A stretch of DNA of 64,000 nucleotides from Sphingorhabdus rigui. Lineage in GTDB: Bacteria > Pseudomonadota > Alphaproteobacteria > Sphingomonadales > Sphingomonadaceae. The notes under the pieces were generated by a model. The model was given only the letters and a program-made list of their open reading frames with translations, did not search any database and was not told the DNA's origin. A program made the position numbers and the translations under genes. The stretch is taken from contig NZ_JACIEA010000001.1 in NCBI RefSeq assembly GCF_014196595.1, positions 1,048,546-1,112,545 on the forward strand, in the 5' to 3' direction. This document shows, in pieces, positions 9,059-17,732 of this stretch; position 1 is the first letter of the stretch; every line of letters begins with the position of its first letter.

Positions 9059-10160
9059 GATGGTTGGAGGTTAAGTGGCTTTTCATATTTTGTCAGGTTC
9101 TTTTATTAGGAGAATTGGCACGTGAGATGGAAGTTCCCCTTGAAGCGGGAGTTTCCGATACAGTTGTTCAGAAATCTCAGTTGGGGGACCCTGCAAAAAA
9201 TTGGTTCCTATCTTGCCGCCAGTGTGGAGAGGGTAGCTATCGCTGCCGATTATCATCGAAAGGCAGACCGATTGGAGGTGAGGGAGCTGGAACCAAGGAA
9301 CCACGTGTGGCCGCTGAATCTCAAATGCAATTATCGTAATTCGAACTTTCGTTCGGTCTATCGTGGACCAATGAGGTCGGTTTGCGAGTGTAGTGAAGCA
9401 AGAGGCGCGAAGAACTATCCGTGCTTAAACACAAGCAAATTGTACTACAAAAAATGCTACAAAATGCACATACAAATGGCGTTTAATGCGTTGATATATA
9501 TGAAAATATAATGTCAGGATTCGTTTCCAGCCCTGTCCGCCATTTTGTGCATCTAAGTAATTGTTTTATAACAATCTTAATTCTTGTCTTCGGCAAATTT
9601 CTTTTCCATGCCAGCCGTTGCGTTGTCCGCCATGCCTGATATATTTGCCTTTTCAGCAAAACAGGTAAACTCTCGATCTGTACTGTTTGCAGGGTTTCAA
9701 AATGCCTCGATCAGAATAGACTGGAAGGGTTGGGAGCGTATTCCCGTTTCGACCTAAGAACACATAAGACGCTGGTTGCAAGTTAACGACTTGTTGCCAT
9801 CGGCGGCATACCTCGCGGGGAGGGTGGTCAAAAATTCCTACGTACTGTTGCCGCTGTTGTACAATCGGTTAGTGAATCGTTCGACCAGGCTCTTTGCAAC
9901 CAGTTGCAAAATCGGATCATCGCAGTGGCACTGTCCACCTATGGCATGGCTGCTTATGCGGAGAAAACGTGAAGCCGGCTCCCATATCCTATTGTGAATT
10001 AGCGATTCTTATACCTCACGAATTTACCGACTGTTGCGTTGTGAAGTTTCGCAGGGGGCAGCTTTTACCCTCACTTTGGTACATTTAGGTGGTACAGTTA
10101 GCGGTCAATGCAATGAGATAAGATGCTGATAAATTTATGTAATATGAACGTTGCGAAGTG
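9059..10160. other. About 1.1 kb without a convincing gene
   Basis: No reading frame here looks like a conserved protein. On the plus strand an open frame runs 9122-9511; its first 60 codons have a plausible amphipathic composition but the rest reads like untranslated sequence. A 49-codon frame runs 9608-9757. Base composition falls sharply around 9430-9600, which is AT-rich compared with both sides. No inverted terminal repeats, transposase or integrase remnant was recognised. The stretch ends at the tRNA-Ser-like 3' sequence and probably is the distal end of an integrated element. Confidence 0.5.
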
Positions 10161-10177
10161 TCCCTATCTCTCCGCCA
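10161..10177 (+). other. tRNA-Ser 3'-end fragment, probable attachment-site scar
   Basis: The 17 bases tccctatctctccgcca match the 3' end of a bacterial tRNA-Ser: the last half of the T stem (CCCTA), the 3' acceptor strand TCTCTCC, discriminator G and an encoded CCA. The 60 bases before them do not form the rest of a tRNA: there is no TTCGA loop, anticodon arm or matching GGAGAGA 5' strand. A hairpin and T-run follow directly, as after a real tRNA gene. Isolated tRNA 3' ends of this kind are typical of the far end of an element inserted in a tRNA gene. The orientation places the element to the left, including the RTX/SecA-like cluster. Confidence 0.55.
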
Positions 10178-10196
10178 ATTTATTTGGCGCTTTTTT
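10172..10196 (+). terminator. Rho-independent terminator after the tRNA-Ser fragment
   Basis: CGCCAA, loop TTTAT, TTGGCG gives a 6-bp stem, followed by C and six T. The stem begins inside the tRNA CCA end, an arrangement common for tRNA genes. This supports the idea that the original tRNA-Ser 3' flank lies here. Confidence 0.7.
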
Positions 10197-10221
10197 CAAC
10201 GGTTTTGACTTAGTCACAGCA

Positions 10222-10611
10222 TCATAAAGTCAGCAGATAGGTGACGACCTGTTCACGGGCTTTGCGTTCTTGAATGCCGTTAAAGGGCATTTTGGTGCCG
10301 GGGACCGTTTTCCTTGGATCGGTTAACCACCGGTCGAGCGTTTTGGCGTTCCACGTTAGTCCAGACGCCTTGAGTGCGGGGCTGTAGGCATATCCTGCAA
10401 GCGTGCCAGCGCGGCGGCCGCTGACGCCGTGTAGGCTAGGGCCGAAGGCTGTCTTCCCAACCTGTGTCGAATGACAGCCAGCGCATACCGCAAATGCGGG
10501 TGGACGCGCTTGCTGTGCCGTCGCCGGGCTAAATAACGGGGTTGCCGCCAAAAATAGGGGAAACGTGGCAAGAGCCACTGATAGCGGGAAATAGCGCACG
10601 CTTAGCCTCAC
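10222..10611 (-). CDS. Class I c-type cytochrome (cytochrome c2-like)
   Basis: Predicted 129-residue periplasmic electron-transfer protein. A hydrophobic signal peptide of about 32 residues ends near TAQQ. One haem-binding motif, CAGCH (CXXCH), lies near residues 43-47, and a distal methionine ligand sits in GTKMPF. The rest is the short mono-haem fold of cytochrome c2/c550 types. The nominal GTG start at 10611 has no ribosome site; a second GTG at 10599 has GAGG six bases upstream and gives a normal signal peptide, so it may be the real start. It lies downstream of katG but beyond the katG terminator, so probably has its own transcript. Confidence 0.85.
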   Translation of the reverse strand: MRLSVRYFPLSVALATFPLFLAATPLFSPATAQQARPPAFAVCAGCHSTQVGKTAFGPSLHGVSGRRAGTLAGYAYSPALKASGLTWNAKTLDRWLTDPRKTVPGTKMPFNGIQERKAREQVVTYLLTL

Positions 10612-10623
10612 CAGTTAAGTTGA

Positions 10624-10665
10624 TAGATAAAAAAAGGCGACGGCAGAATGTCCCGCCGTCGCCTT
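10624..10665 (-). terminator. katG terminator
   Basis: Perfect 11-bp inverted repeat (10634-10644 with 10655-10665, AAGGCGACGGC/GCCGTCGCCTT) followed on the minus strand by a run of seven T. It lies about 10 bases past the katG stop codon. Confidence 0.9.
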
Positions 10666-10674
10666 CAATTTGGG

Positions 10675-12888
10675 TTATTGGAAGCGATCTGCGTCCATGA
10701 CCTTCGTCCATGCCGCGATGAAATCGGCCACGAACTTTTCTTTCGCATCATCCGAAGCATATACTTCGGCGACGGCACGCAGCTCGGAATTCGACCCGAA
10801 AACGAGGTCGACCGGTGTTGCGGTCCACTTGGCCGCACCGGTTGCCCGGTCTTTGCCTTCATACAGTCCCGCATTCGTCGCCGACTTCGCCCATACGGTG
10901 TCCATGGACAGCAGGTTGGTAAAGAAGTCGTTGGTCAGCGTGCCTGGCTTGCTGGTGAAGACACCGGCAGTCGAACCGCTCGCATTTGCACCCAGAACGC
11001 GCATACCGCCGACCAACACGGTCGTTTCTGCAACGGTCAGGCCAAGCAAGTCCGCCTTATCGATCAGCGCTTCGGTTGGACCGAAATAGGAATCTGATGC
11101 AAAATAGTTACGGAAACCGTCGGCTTTTGGTTGCAGCTGGTTGAACGATTCCACATCGGTTTGGTCCTGTCCGGCGTCGACCCGTCCAGCCTTGAACGGA
11201 ACGGTGACGTCTTGTCCAGCGGCCTTTGCAGCTTGTTCGATGGCCGCATTACCGCCAAGTACGATCAAGTCAGCGATGCTAACCTGCTGGCCGCCCTTTG
11301 CGCCCTTGTTGAACGCAGTGCGGACGGTTTCGAGCTTGGCTATAACCTTGCTGACTTCGGCAGGGTCATTGACGGCCCAATCCTTCTGCGGCGCAAGACG
11401 CAGACGGCCACCATTGGCTCCGCCGCGCATATCGGTTGAACGGAAGGTTGATGCCGATGCCCATGCTGTCCGCACAAGTTCGGCGGTCGTTAGGCCTGAA
11501 GCCAAAATGCTGGTCTTCAACTGAACGATATCCTCAGCACCGATGGTGGCATAATTCGCCTTCGGCAGCGGATCCTGCCACTTCAAGGTCACTTTTGGCG
11601 CGTCCTTGCCGAGATAACGGGCTTGCGGCCCCATGTCGCGGTGGGTGAGCTTGAACCATGCCTGTGCAAACGCGTCCGCAAACTCTTGCGGATTTTTCTG
11701 CCAGCGCTTCGTAATCTTCCGGAATCCGGGGTCTTCACGCAATGCAATGTCGGTTGTGAACATGATTGGTGCATGACGCACGTCAGGACGATGTGCGTCT
11801 GGAACCATGTTCGCAGCCGATGGGTCGGTTGGTATCCACTGTACGGCGCCAGCAGGGCTTTTCGTCTTCACCCATTCAAAGCCGTAAAGATTATCCAGAT
11901 ACTGCGTGGTGAACGCGATTGGGTTGGACGTCCACGCACCTTCAAGTCCGCTGGAAATGGTATCTTCCGAATGGCCTTTGCCGCATTTGTTGGTCCAGCC
12001 CAAGCCTTGCTGTTCAATGGGCGCCACGCCGGGGTCGCCGGCAACGCACTCTTCCGGCTTCTTTGCACCATGTGCTTTTCCAAAGGTGTGGCCACCCGCG
12101 ATCAGCGCAGCTGTTTCGGCGTCGTTCATTGCCATCGCGCCAAATGCTCGGCGAATATCTTGAGCCGCGGCGAGGGGATCAGGAACGCCGTTTGGACCTT
12201 CTGGGTTGACGTAGATCAGACCCATCTGCGTTGCCGCCAATGGACCCTTCAAATTGCCCTTTGCGTCGCGGCGTTGGTCCGTCAACAATTTGGTTTCAGG
12301 GCCCCAGAACACAAGATCAGGCTGCCATGTGTCGACGCGACCGCCAGCAAAGCCAAGAGTTTTGAAGCCCATATCTTCCATGGCCACATTTCCGGAGAGA
12401 ACCATCAGGTCGCCCCATGAAAGTTTACGGCCGTATTTTTGCTTGATTGGCCATACCAAGCGGCGTGCCTTGTCGAGGTTTACGTTATCTGGCCAAGAAT
12501 TAAGCGGTTCAAAGCGCATTTCGCCACCGTCAGATCCACCACGACCGTCGCCGGTGCGATAGGTGCCGGCGCTGTGCCATGCCATGCGGATGAAGAACGG
12601 ACCATAATGGCCATAATCAGATGGCCACCAAGGCTGCGATGTTTTTAGGACTTTGCGGATGTCTGCCTTGACGGCGTCAAGATCGAGTGTGGCAAATTCG
12701 GCCGCATAGTTGAAGTCGTCGCCATAAGGGTTCGCGCGCGCTTCATTTTGGCGCAGTGCGGTCAAGTCGACCTTCTTTGGCCACCATTCCGCTTTTGCTT
12801 CGGCCGTTTCGGCATGTGCCGCAGATGCGAGGGCCACTGGTGATGTGGCGGCAAGCAACGCGACTAGGGCGATGTTGCGTATTTTCAT
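10675..12888 (-). CDS. katG: Catalase-peroxidase with signal peptide
   Basis: Predicted 737-residue bifunctional haem catalase-peroxidase that removes H2O2. The distal pocket [12 protein letters not shown] supplies Arg, Trp and His. The YVNPEGPNG segment supplies the Tyr of the Met-Tyr-Trp adduct, and [11 protein letters not shown] holds the proximal His. The second, inactive peroxidase-like half is complete. I use the ATG at 12888 because GGGAG lies nine bases upstream; the frame is open ten codons further. The start gives a clear signal peptide ([20 protein letters not shown], ending after AHAE), so the enzyme is probably periplasmic, like the KatP/KatG2 subgroup and unlike cytoplasmic KatG. 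No oxyR lies nearby. A terminator follows. Confidence 0.95.
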   Translation of the reverse strand: MKIRNIALVALLAATSPVALASAAHAETAEAKAEWWPKKVDLTALRQNEARANPYGDDFNYAAEFATLDLDAVKADIRKVLKTSQPWWPSDYGHYGPFFIRMAWHSAGTYRTGDGRGGSDGGEMRFEPLNSWPDNVNLDKARRLVWPIKQKYGRKLSWGDLMVLSGNVAMEDMGFKTLGFAGGRVDTWQPDLVFWGPETKLLTDQRRDAKGNLKGPLAATQMGLIYVNPEGPNGVPDPLAAAQDIRRAFGAMAMNDAETAALIAGGHTFGKAHGAKKPEECVAGDPGVAPIEQQGLGWTNKCGKGHSEDTISSGLEGAWTSNPIAFTTQYLDNLYGFEWVKTKSPAGAVQWIPTDPSAANMVPDAHRPDVRHAPIMFTTDIALREDPGFRKITKRWQKNPQEFADAFAQAWFKLTHRDMGPQARYLGKDAPKVTLKWQDPLPKANYATIGAEDIVQLKTSILASGLTTAELVRTAWASASTFRSTDMRGGANGGRLRLAPQKDWAVNDPAEVSKVIAKLETVRTAFNKGAKGGQQVSIADLIVLGGNAAIEQAAKAAGQDVTVPFKAGRVDAGQDQTDVESFNQLQPKADGFRNYFASDSYFGPTEALIDKADLLGLTVAETTVLVGGMRVLGANASGSTAGVFTSKPGTLTNDFFTNLLSMDTVWAKSATNAGLYEGKDRATGAAKWTATPVDLVFGSNSELRAVAEVYASDDAKEKFVADFIAAWTKVMDADRFQ

Positions 12889-13237
12889 GAATAAGTTCTC
12901 CCGTTTAACCGTGGACACCCTTTTTGGTGTATGATGCAGTTACTGGCGATGCGTCGCCAAGCCCAACGAGATTGATTTGTCACAATAATCGACTGCGTTG
13001 ATGATACCGACCAGAAGAGACAACCCGAGAAGGGTTGGGACATTTTTATGGAAGACGGCGAACGCGCGCCGGATATTTTCGATTATTGCAAACGCAACCT
13101 GAAGCCAGGCGGCGGATCGCGCGGTTTATTGGCCCGCCGTGTATCATCTCTGGTCGATATCGATGACGTGCTGAAGATAACGAATATCAAGATTGAACAG
13201 CCATGTCGGTGCCCGATGCAGCGTGGCCTTCGGAGCG
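12889..13237. other. Gene-poor stretch upstream of katG
   Basis: It must hold the katG promoter, but I see no clear -35/-10 pair. A plus-strand frame of 69 codons (13048-13257) begins with ATG and overlaps the stop end of the receiver-Hpt gene. Its product resembles nothing I know and its C-terminal half looks non-coding, so I do not call it a gene. Confidence 0.35.
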
Positions 13238-14293
13238 TTAGCCTACCTGAGCAGTGACGCCATTTGGTGTGAAATACACATCTGAATGAAGGGCATCGAC
13301 CGCTGTTGCGGCTTCCTGTTCCATTTGCTGAAGATAGATAAATCGATGTTCAAAGAAGTCGGCTTCACTGACTTTTTCAAGCTGTGCACAAAGCCGCGAT
13401 AGCGAGCGGGCGCCCATATTGTTGCCGGAACTTTTGAACGCATGTGCGCAGAAACGGAATTCGGAAACATCGCGTTCCGCAACCGCTTTACGCAAGGGGC
13501 CCAGCGTTTGTTCCACATCCTCGACAAAGCCTTCAATCATCGCATTCACAAAAGCGTGATCGCCAATAGACAGAAGATACTGGATTTGACCTTCGTCGAT
13601 CGGCGCTTCAGCAAATGGAACATCGCCGCAGATGGATACGACGTTATGCAATGGGTCGCTGGGTAACGCGCGCTGAATTAGCAGCCCATTTGTTTCGCCG
13701 CAGCAAGATTGTTCGATAGTGTTGAGAAGCATTTGCGCATCGACTGGCTTAGTGATGCGCATATCCATTCCGGCGTTTCGGCACTTGGTTTCCGTTTCTG
13801 AAGTCGCGTCGGCTGTTACGCCGATAATCGGCAGATGGTTTCGTCCGCGTTCACGCTCACGCCATATGGTACAGGTGTCGATGCCGTTAAGCCGCGGCAT
13901 GTTCACATCGATCAGCAATATATCGATGCCACCCTTTTTCATTTCCTCAAGCGCCTCATCGCCGTCCGTGACTATGACAACTATATGGCCCGCAGTTTCC
14001 AAAATGGCGGTTAGTACGTTCCGGTTCGTCCGGTTGTCATCGGCAACCAAAATCCGCCTCGGCGTATAGATTGACGACGGCTGTTGTTCATGGCTGATGC
14101 TGGAGAAGAGGGAACTCTCTGCTTTTCTTGCTTTTTCGGCCTGCTCTTTTGCGCGGGAATTTTTGTTGATGAGAGCGTGAAAAGCAAAAAGGTAAGAACC
14201 CAGGCCGGAGATGCTGCCTACGACCATCCGTTTGCAAAGGATATCCTGTTCAGGTGTTAAATCACCGCGCAGCTTTTTCAAAAAGGACCTCAT
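13238..14293 (-). CDS. Receiver-Hpt phosphorelay protein, apparent deletion derivative of an RpfC-type hybrid kinase
   Basis: Predicted 351 residues. Residues 1-45 resemble the N-terminus and first membrane segment of RpfC-like hybrid sensors. Residues about 47-70 read like the coiled lead-in and H-box of a HisKA domain (KARKAESSLFSSISHE), but the sequence then jumps to the linker before the receiver, so the kinase dimerisation and ATPase domains are missing. The receiver (about 80-200) is intact: VADDN, LLIDVNMPRLNG with phospho-acceptor Asp, and ITKPVDA. A C-terminal Hpt domain keeps its histidine (AHAFKSSGNNMGA). It can relay phosphate but not make it. The start overlaps the GGDEF-EAL gene stop by four bases. 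Confidence 0.8.
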   Translation of the reverse strand: MRSFLKKLRGDLTPEQDILCKRMVVGSISGLGSYLFAFHALINKNSRAKEQAEKARKAESSLFSSISHEQQPSSIYTPRRILVADDNRTNRNVLTAILETAGHIVVIVTDGDEALEEMKKGGIDILLIDVNMPRLNGIDTCTIWRERERGRNHLPIIGVTADATSETETKCRNAGMDMRITKPVDAQMLLNTIEQSCCGETNGLLIQRALPSDPLHNVVSICGDVPFAEAPIDEGQIQYLLSIGDHAFVNAMIEGFVEDVEQTLGPLRKAVAERDVSEFRFCAHAFKSSGNNMGARSLSRLCAQLEKVSEADFFEHRFIYLQQMEQEAATAVDALHSDVYFTPNGVTAQVG

Positions 14294-16422
14294 TGCGCCG
14301 CCAGCGTGAACGGTTCTGCTCCGTCCTTGAACAGATTGTAAAGGTCATGGACCGACAGCGGGCGACCCAAGAGATATCCTTGAACCTCATCGCAACCGGA
14401 AGTGCGAAGCAGCGTAAACTGGGCTTCTGTCTCAACGCCCTCTGCGACGACCCGCATATTCAGTGCATGGGCCAAATGGGCGATAGTGGTTATGATTGCG
14501 CGGTCGGCAGAAGATGTCTCGATCCGCGAGACAAAGGTTTGGTCAATTTTCAAACGGGTCGCTGGCAAGTCCCGCAAATATTGAAGTGACGAATAGCCCG
14601 TGCCAAAATCGTCGATAGAAATCTGAATGCCGCCCGCGCGCAAAGTTGCCAGTTGCTCGTGCACCTTCTGGCTGTTGTCTATTAACAGCTCTTCGGTGAT
14701 TTCAATTGCCAGCTTGCCGCGGGGAATCGCATATTTCGAGACCAAATTGAGCATCTCGGAGCACATTGCGGAATATTGAAACTGCTTGGGCGACACGTTG
14801 ACGGCTATATGTGGGAGCTCAATGCCTTCTTCGGCAAACAACGCAATCTGCTTGCATACGGCTTCAATGACCCATGTCCCCATACGGCCAATTAAGCCGG
14901 AGTCATTGGCCACATTTATGAAGTCGGAAGGGCACAAACGCCCCCTAACAGGGTGGTTCCAACGTACTAAAGCCTCAAGCCCCACATAATTGCCTGATGT
15001 TGTGTCGACTATTGGCTGATATTCCAGGAACAACTGATCGCTGTTCAGTGCGTCGCGAAGGTCGCTTTCGATGCCCGCATTCATTTGTGCGATGTGGTTC
15101 ATGTGCGGCGAAAAGAAGCAGAAGCAATTTCGGCCTGCGGATTTGGCTTCGTACATGGCAAGGTCAGCCAGACGCAACAGTTCGTCGGGTGAGGTGCCAT
15201 CTTCGGGAATACGCGCAATGCCGATGCTTGCGCCGATGGTCTGCTCAACACCGCCAATCGAATATGGATCACCGATTTTCGCGAGCAGCTCGGTGCACAC
15301 GGCTGCGGCGCTGCCATAGTCATCGAGATTCTGAAGAACTATGGCGAATTCGTCGCCACCGATGCGCGCGGCAAAGCCATTGCTGTCCAGCGCCGAGATA
15401 AGACGTTCAGCGACTTGGCGCAGCAAAACATCGCCTGTCTGGTGTCCGCGAGTATCATTGATGACTTTAAATCGGTCAAGATCGAGCAGCAGCAGCGCCG
15501 CAGCTTGGCCGCTGGCGTTGCTCTGATCAATCGCGGTGCGCATCCATTGCGCAAGTAAGGTACGATTGGGAAGGCCCGTGAGCATATCATGTAACGCCAG
15601 ATGCGTTCGGTGTTCCTCGGCAAATTTGCGCGCTGTGATATCAAGACCGGTCGTCAGGATACCAATGGTTTGGTTATCTTGGTTGAGGAGGGGGGACTTG
15701 TTGCATTGAAAAATGAGCTCAATGCCCTCACTGATAAATTTTTCCTCGAAGTTCGGTATCGAGCTCGCCGTTTCGAAAATGGCGTTATTCCGTTGTGTTT
15801 CGCGTTCAACCAGATCCGGTTCCATGATTTCCGAAATGGATCGACCGACCAGTTGGTCCGGTTCACGACCGAAAAGCGCTGCTTGATATGAATTCAAAAA
15901 CAGAAACTTGCCGTTTCGGTCAGTCGCGTTGATCAAAATCGGCGTCGTGTCGATGATTTGCTCCAGCATCGACTTGCTGCTTTTATCGTCGCCATCTGAA
16001 CCCGACCGGTTGTTCTCAAGGGATTGTTTGAGTTCCTGCTGTGGATAATGCTGGCCTAAGAGCAGTAATGCGCGATCGCGGAATTCGATGTGGGATACGG
16101 GCGACTGCAGAAAGTCCGTGGCCCCCGCGTCCAGAGCAGTGATCCGACATTCTCGGTCTTGCCGCGCCGTAATGATAATCGCTGGGATATGCGCGCCAAC
16201 GGTGCGCGAGCGGATTTTGGCGATGAATTCCGCACCGTTCATTTCGGGCATGCGATAGTCGATGACAAGCAGGTCGGCCGTCTCGGTCTCAAGCCATTGC
16301 AAAGCTTCAATCGCGCTGTGAAAACACTTCGCGGAGAACGCTGGACCCATCATCGCGACATATTGCGCATAGACGCGCAAGTTGGTCGATCTGTCGTCTA
16401 CAATGACAATACGAGCATGCAT
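14290..16422 (-). CDS. Response regulator with REC, PAS, GGDEF and EAL domains
   Basis: Predicted 710 residues when started at the ATG at 16422, where the receiver begins at once (MHARIVIVDD); the frame extends to a TTG at 16449. The receiver (about 1-125) has VIDYRMPEMNG with the acceptor Asp. A PAS domain (about 155-280, ending DITARKFAEE) follows, then a diguanylate cyclase domain with intact IGGDEF and no RxxD inhibitory site, then a phosphodiesterase domain with LEALVRW, and DDFGTGYSSL downstream. Both catalytic signatures for cyclic-di-GMP are present, so it may make or degrade it. It is coupled (ATGA) to the receiver-Hpt gene, like rpfC/rpfG pairs, so the two probably share one phosphorelay. 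Confidence 0.92.
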   Translation of the reverse strand: MHARIVIVDDRSTNLRVYAQYVAMMGPAFSAKCFHSAIEALQWLETETADLLVIDYRMPEMNGAEFIAKIRSRTVGAHIPAIIITARQDRECRITALDAGATDFLQSPVSHIEFRDRALLLLGQHYPQQELKQSLENNRSGSDGDDKSSKSMLEQIIDTTPILINATDRNGKFLFLNSYQAALFGREPDQLVGRSISEIMEPDLVERETQRNNAIFETASSIPNFEEKFISEGIELIFQCNKSPLLNQDNQTIGILTTGLDITARKFAEEHRTHLALHDMLTGLPNRTLLAQWMRTAIDQSNASGQAAALLLLDLDRFKVINDTRGHQTGDVLLRQVAERLISALDSNGFAARIGGDEFAIVLQNLDDYGSAAAVCTELLAKIGDPYSIGGVEQTIGASIGIARIPEDGTSPDELLRLADLAMYEAKSAGRNCFCFFSPHMNHIAQMNAGIESDLRDALNSDQLFLEYQPIVDTTSGNYVGLEALVRWNHPVRGRLCPSDFINVANDSGLIGRMGTWVIEAVCKQIALFAEEGIELPHIAVNVSPKQFQYSAMCSEMLNLVSKYAIPRGKLAIEITEELLIDNSQKVHEQLATLRAGGIQISIDDFGTGYSSLQYLRDLPATRLKIDQTFVSRIETSSADRAIITTIAHLAHALNMRVVAEGVETEAQFTLLRTSGCDEVQGYLLGRPLSVHDLYNLFKDGAEPFTLAAQ

Positions 16423-16696
16423 GATGCAGTCGTATCGGCAGAACCTCAAGGAATGGTTAAAAACTGGTTCGCATTTTCGGTCCGATTGGGATGAAATATT
16501 TGGTCCAGGTCCACGTCCGGCCGTGCTTTTTACCTCATGTGCATATGGTTAGCGAAAGCGATCCCTCGCAGACCCGATTGCGCGGGGCGGGGTGCGGTCC
16601 ATCCCATTTCCGCTGCGGTTGCCGACCATGCGCTTAACCGAACATGTGCGCATTCCGACAGTTGCCAAAAACATGCGCTGGCCTTAGCAGTGGGGC

Positions 16697-17629
16697 ATGC
16701 ACATTACGGCACATTATGAAGAGCAATATCTATCGTTAATGCGTAGCATTTGGACCGAGGGTGCTGTTCAGCGCGATCGGACTGGCGTTGGCACCAAAGC
16801 GTTGTTCGGCGCCACTATGCGCTTCTCGCTGGCTGACGACGCTATTCCGCTGCTGACCACCAAGCGGGTGTACTGGAAAACGGCGGCGCGCGAGATGCTG
16901 TGGTTTTTGACCGGCGACACAAACATCCAGCCATTGGTTCAACAGAATGTCAAAATCTGGACCGACTGGCCGCTGGCGCGATACCGGCGCGAAACGGGCG
17001 AAGACATCACGCAGGATGCATTTGAGCAGCGCATTGTCGAAGATGATGGCTTTGCCGCGCAATGGGGTGATTTGGGGCCTGTCTACGGCGCGCAATGGGT
17101 CAACTGGCCGCGGTATGAGGCGACCGACAACGGACTATTTCGACGCGCCGAGAAAGGCATCGATCAAGTAAGCCTGCTCGTCGAAAGTTTGAAGAATAAC
17201 CCGGGTTCGCGCCGCCACATCATCGAAGGCTGGAATGTCGCCGAGCTCGACCAAATGGCGCTTCCGCCGTGCCACAAGACATATCAGTTCCATGTCGCGG
17301 ACAATATTTTGAGCTGCATCTTGTTTCAGCGTTCTTGCGACCTGGGCCTCGGCTTTGCGTTCAATGCATTTTCCGCTGCTTTGTTGACGCGGATGCTCGC
17401 TGCAGTCTGTGGGTATAAGGCGGGCGAGCTGATCTGGCAGGGTGGCGACGTGCATTTGTATTTGAACCATGCACCTTTGGTTGAGGAGCAGTTGAGCCGT
17501 ACGCCGTCCGGCAACCCCAAGCTGAAGCTTTTGCGTACGCCCGATAGCATTTTTGACTTCCGCATCGACGATTTCGAAGTGTCGGATTATCAGCCGCAAT
17601 CGCACATTTCTGCGCCCGTTGCGGTCTAA
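16697..17629 (+). CDS. thyA: Thymidylate synthase
   Basis: Predicted 310-residue cytosolic enzyme that methylates dUMP to dTMP with methylene-tetrahydrofolate. The catalytic Cys192 sits in LPPCHKTYQF; the Arg pair NPGSRRHI and the folate/dUMP contacts QRSCDLGLGFAFN and HLYLNH are present. It is longer than the 264-residue E. coli enzyme because of an extra segment at about 88-140, as in the Lactobacillus type. It stands alone, with 247 bases of non-coding sequence before it that show nothing recognisable. Confidence 0.97.
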   Translation: MHITAHYEEQYLSLMRSIWTEGAVQRDRTGVGTKALFGATMRFSLADDAIPLLTTKRVYWKTAAREMLWFLTGDTNIQPLVQQNVKIWTDWPLARYRRETGEDITQDAFEQRIVEDDGFAAQWGDLGPVYGAQWVNWPRYEATDNGLFRRAEKGIDQVSLLVESLKNNPGSRRHIIEGWNVAELDQMALPPCHKTYQFHVADNILSCILFQRSCDLGLGFAFNAFSAALLTRMLAAVCGYKAGELIWQGGDVHLYLNHAPLVEEQLSRTPSGNPKLKLLRTPDSIFDFRIDDFEVSDYQPQSHISAPVAV

Positions 17630-17650
17630 TGGCCGATTAGGACAGCGATA

Positions 17651-17679
17651 TTGACCTAAACGACAGTTTGAAATATTAT
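17651..17679 (+). promoter_or_regulatory. Probable sigma-70 promoter of the bkd operon
   Basis: TTGACC (17651-17656), a 17-base spacer, then TATTAT (17674-17679), 54 bases upstream of the first gene of the dehydrogenase operon. Close to consensus in sequence and spacing. Confidence 0.7.
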
Positions 17680-17732
17680 AACAACCGTGGATAATAAACT
17701 ACCTGAGTCGTTTCGGGTACGTAACTGCGGAG

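Noticed and set aside
9083-9304. 73-codon minus-strand frame in the gene-poor stretch
   Set aside because: Lies opposite another weak frame, has no clear ribosome site and no family features.
13048-13257. 69-codon plus-strand frame upstream of katG
   Set aside because: No recognisable similarity, Cys/Pro/Arg-rich C-terminus, and overlap with the end of a real gene.
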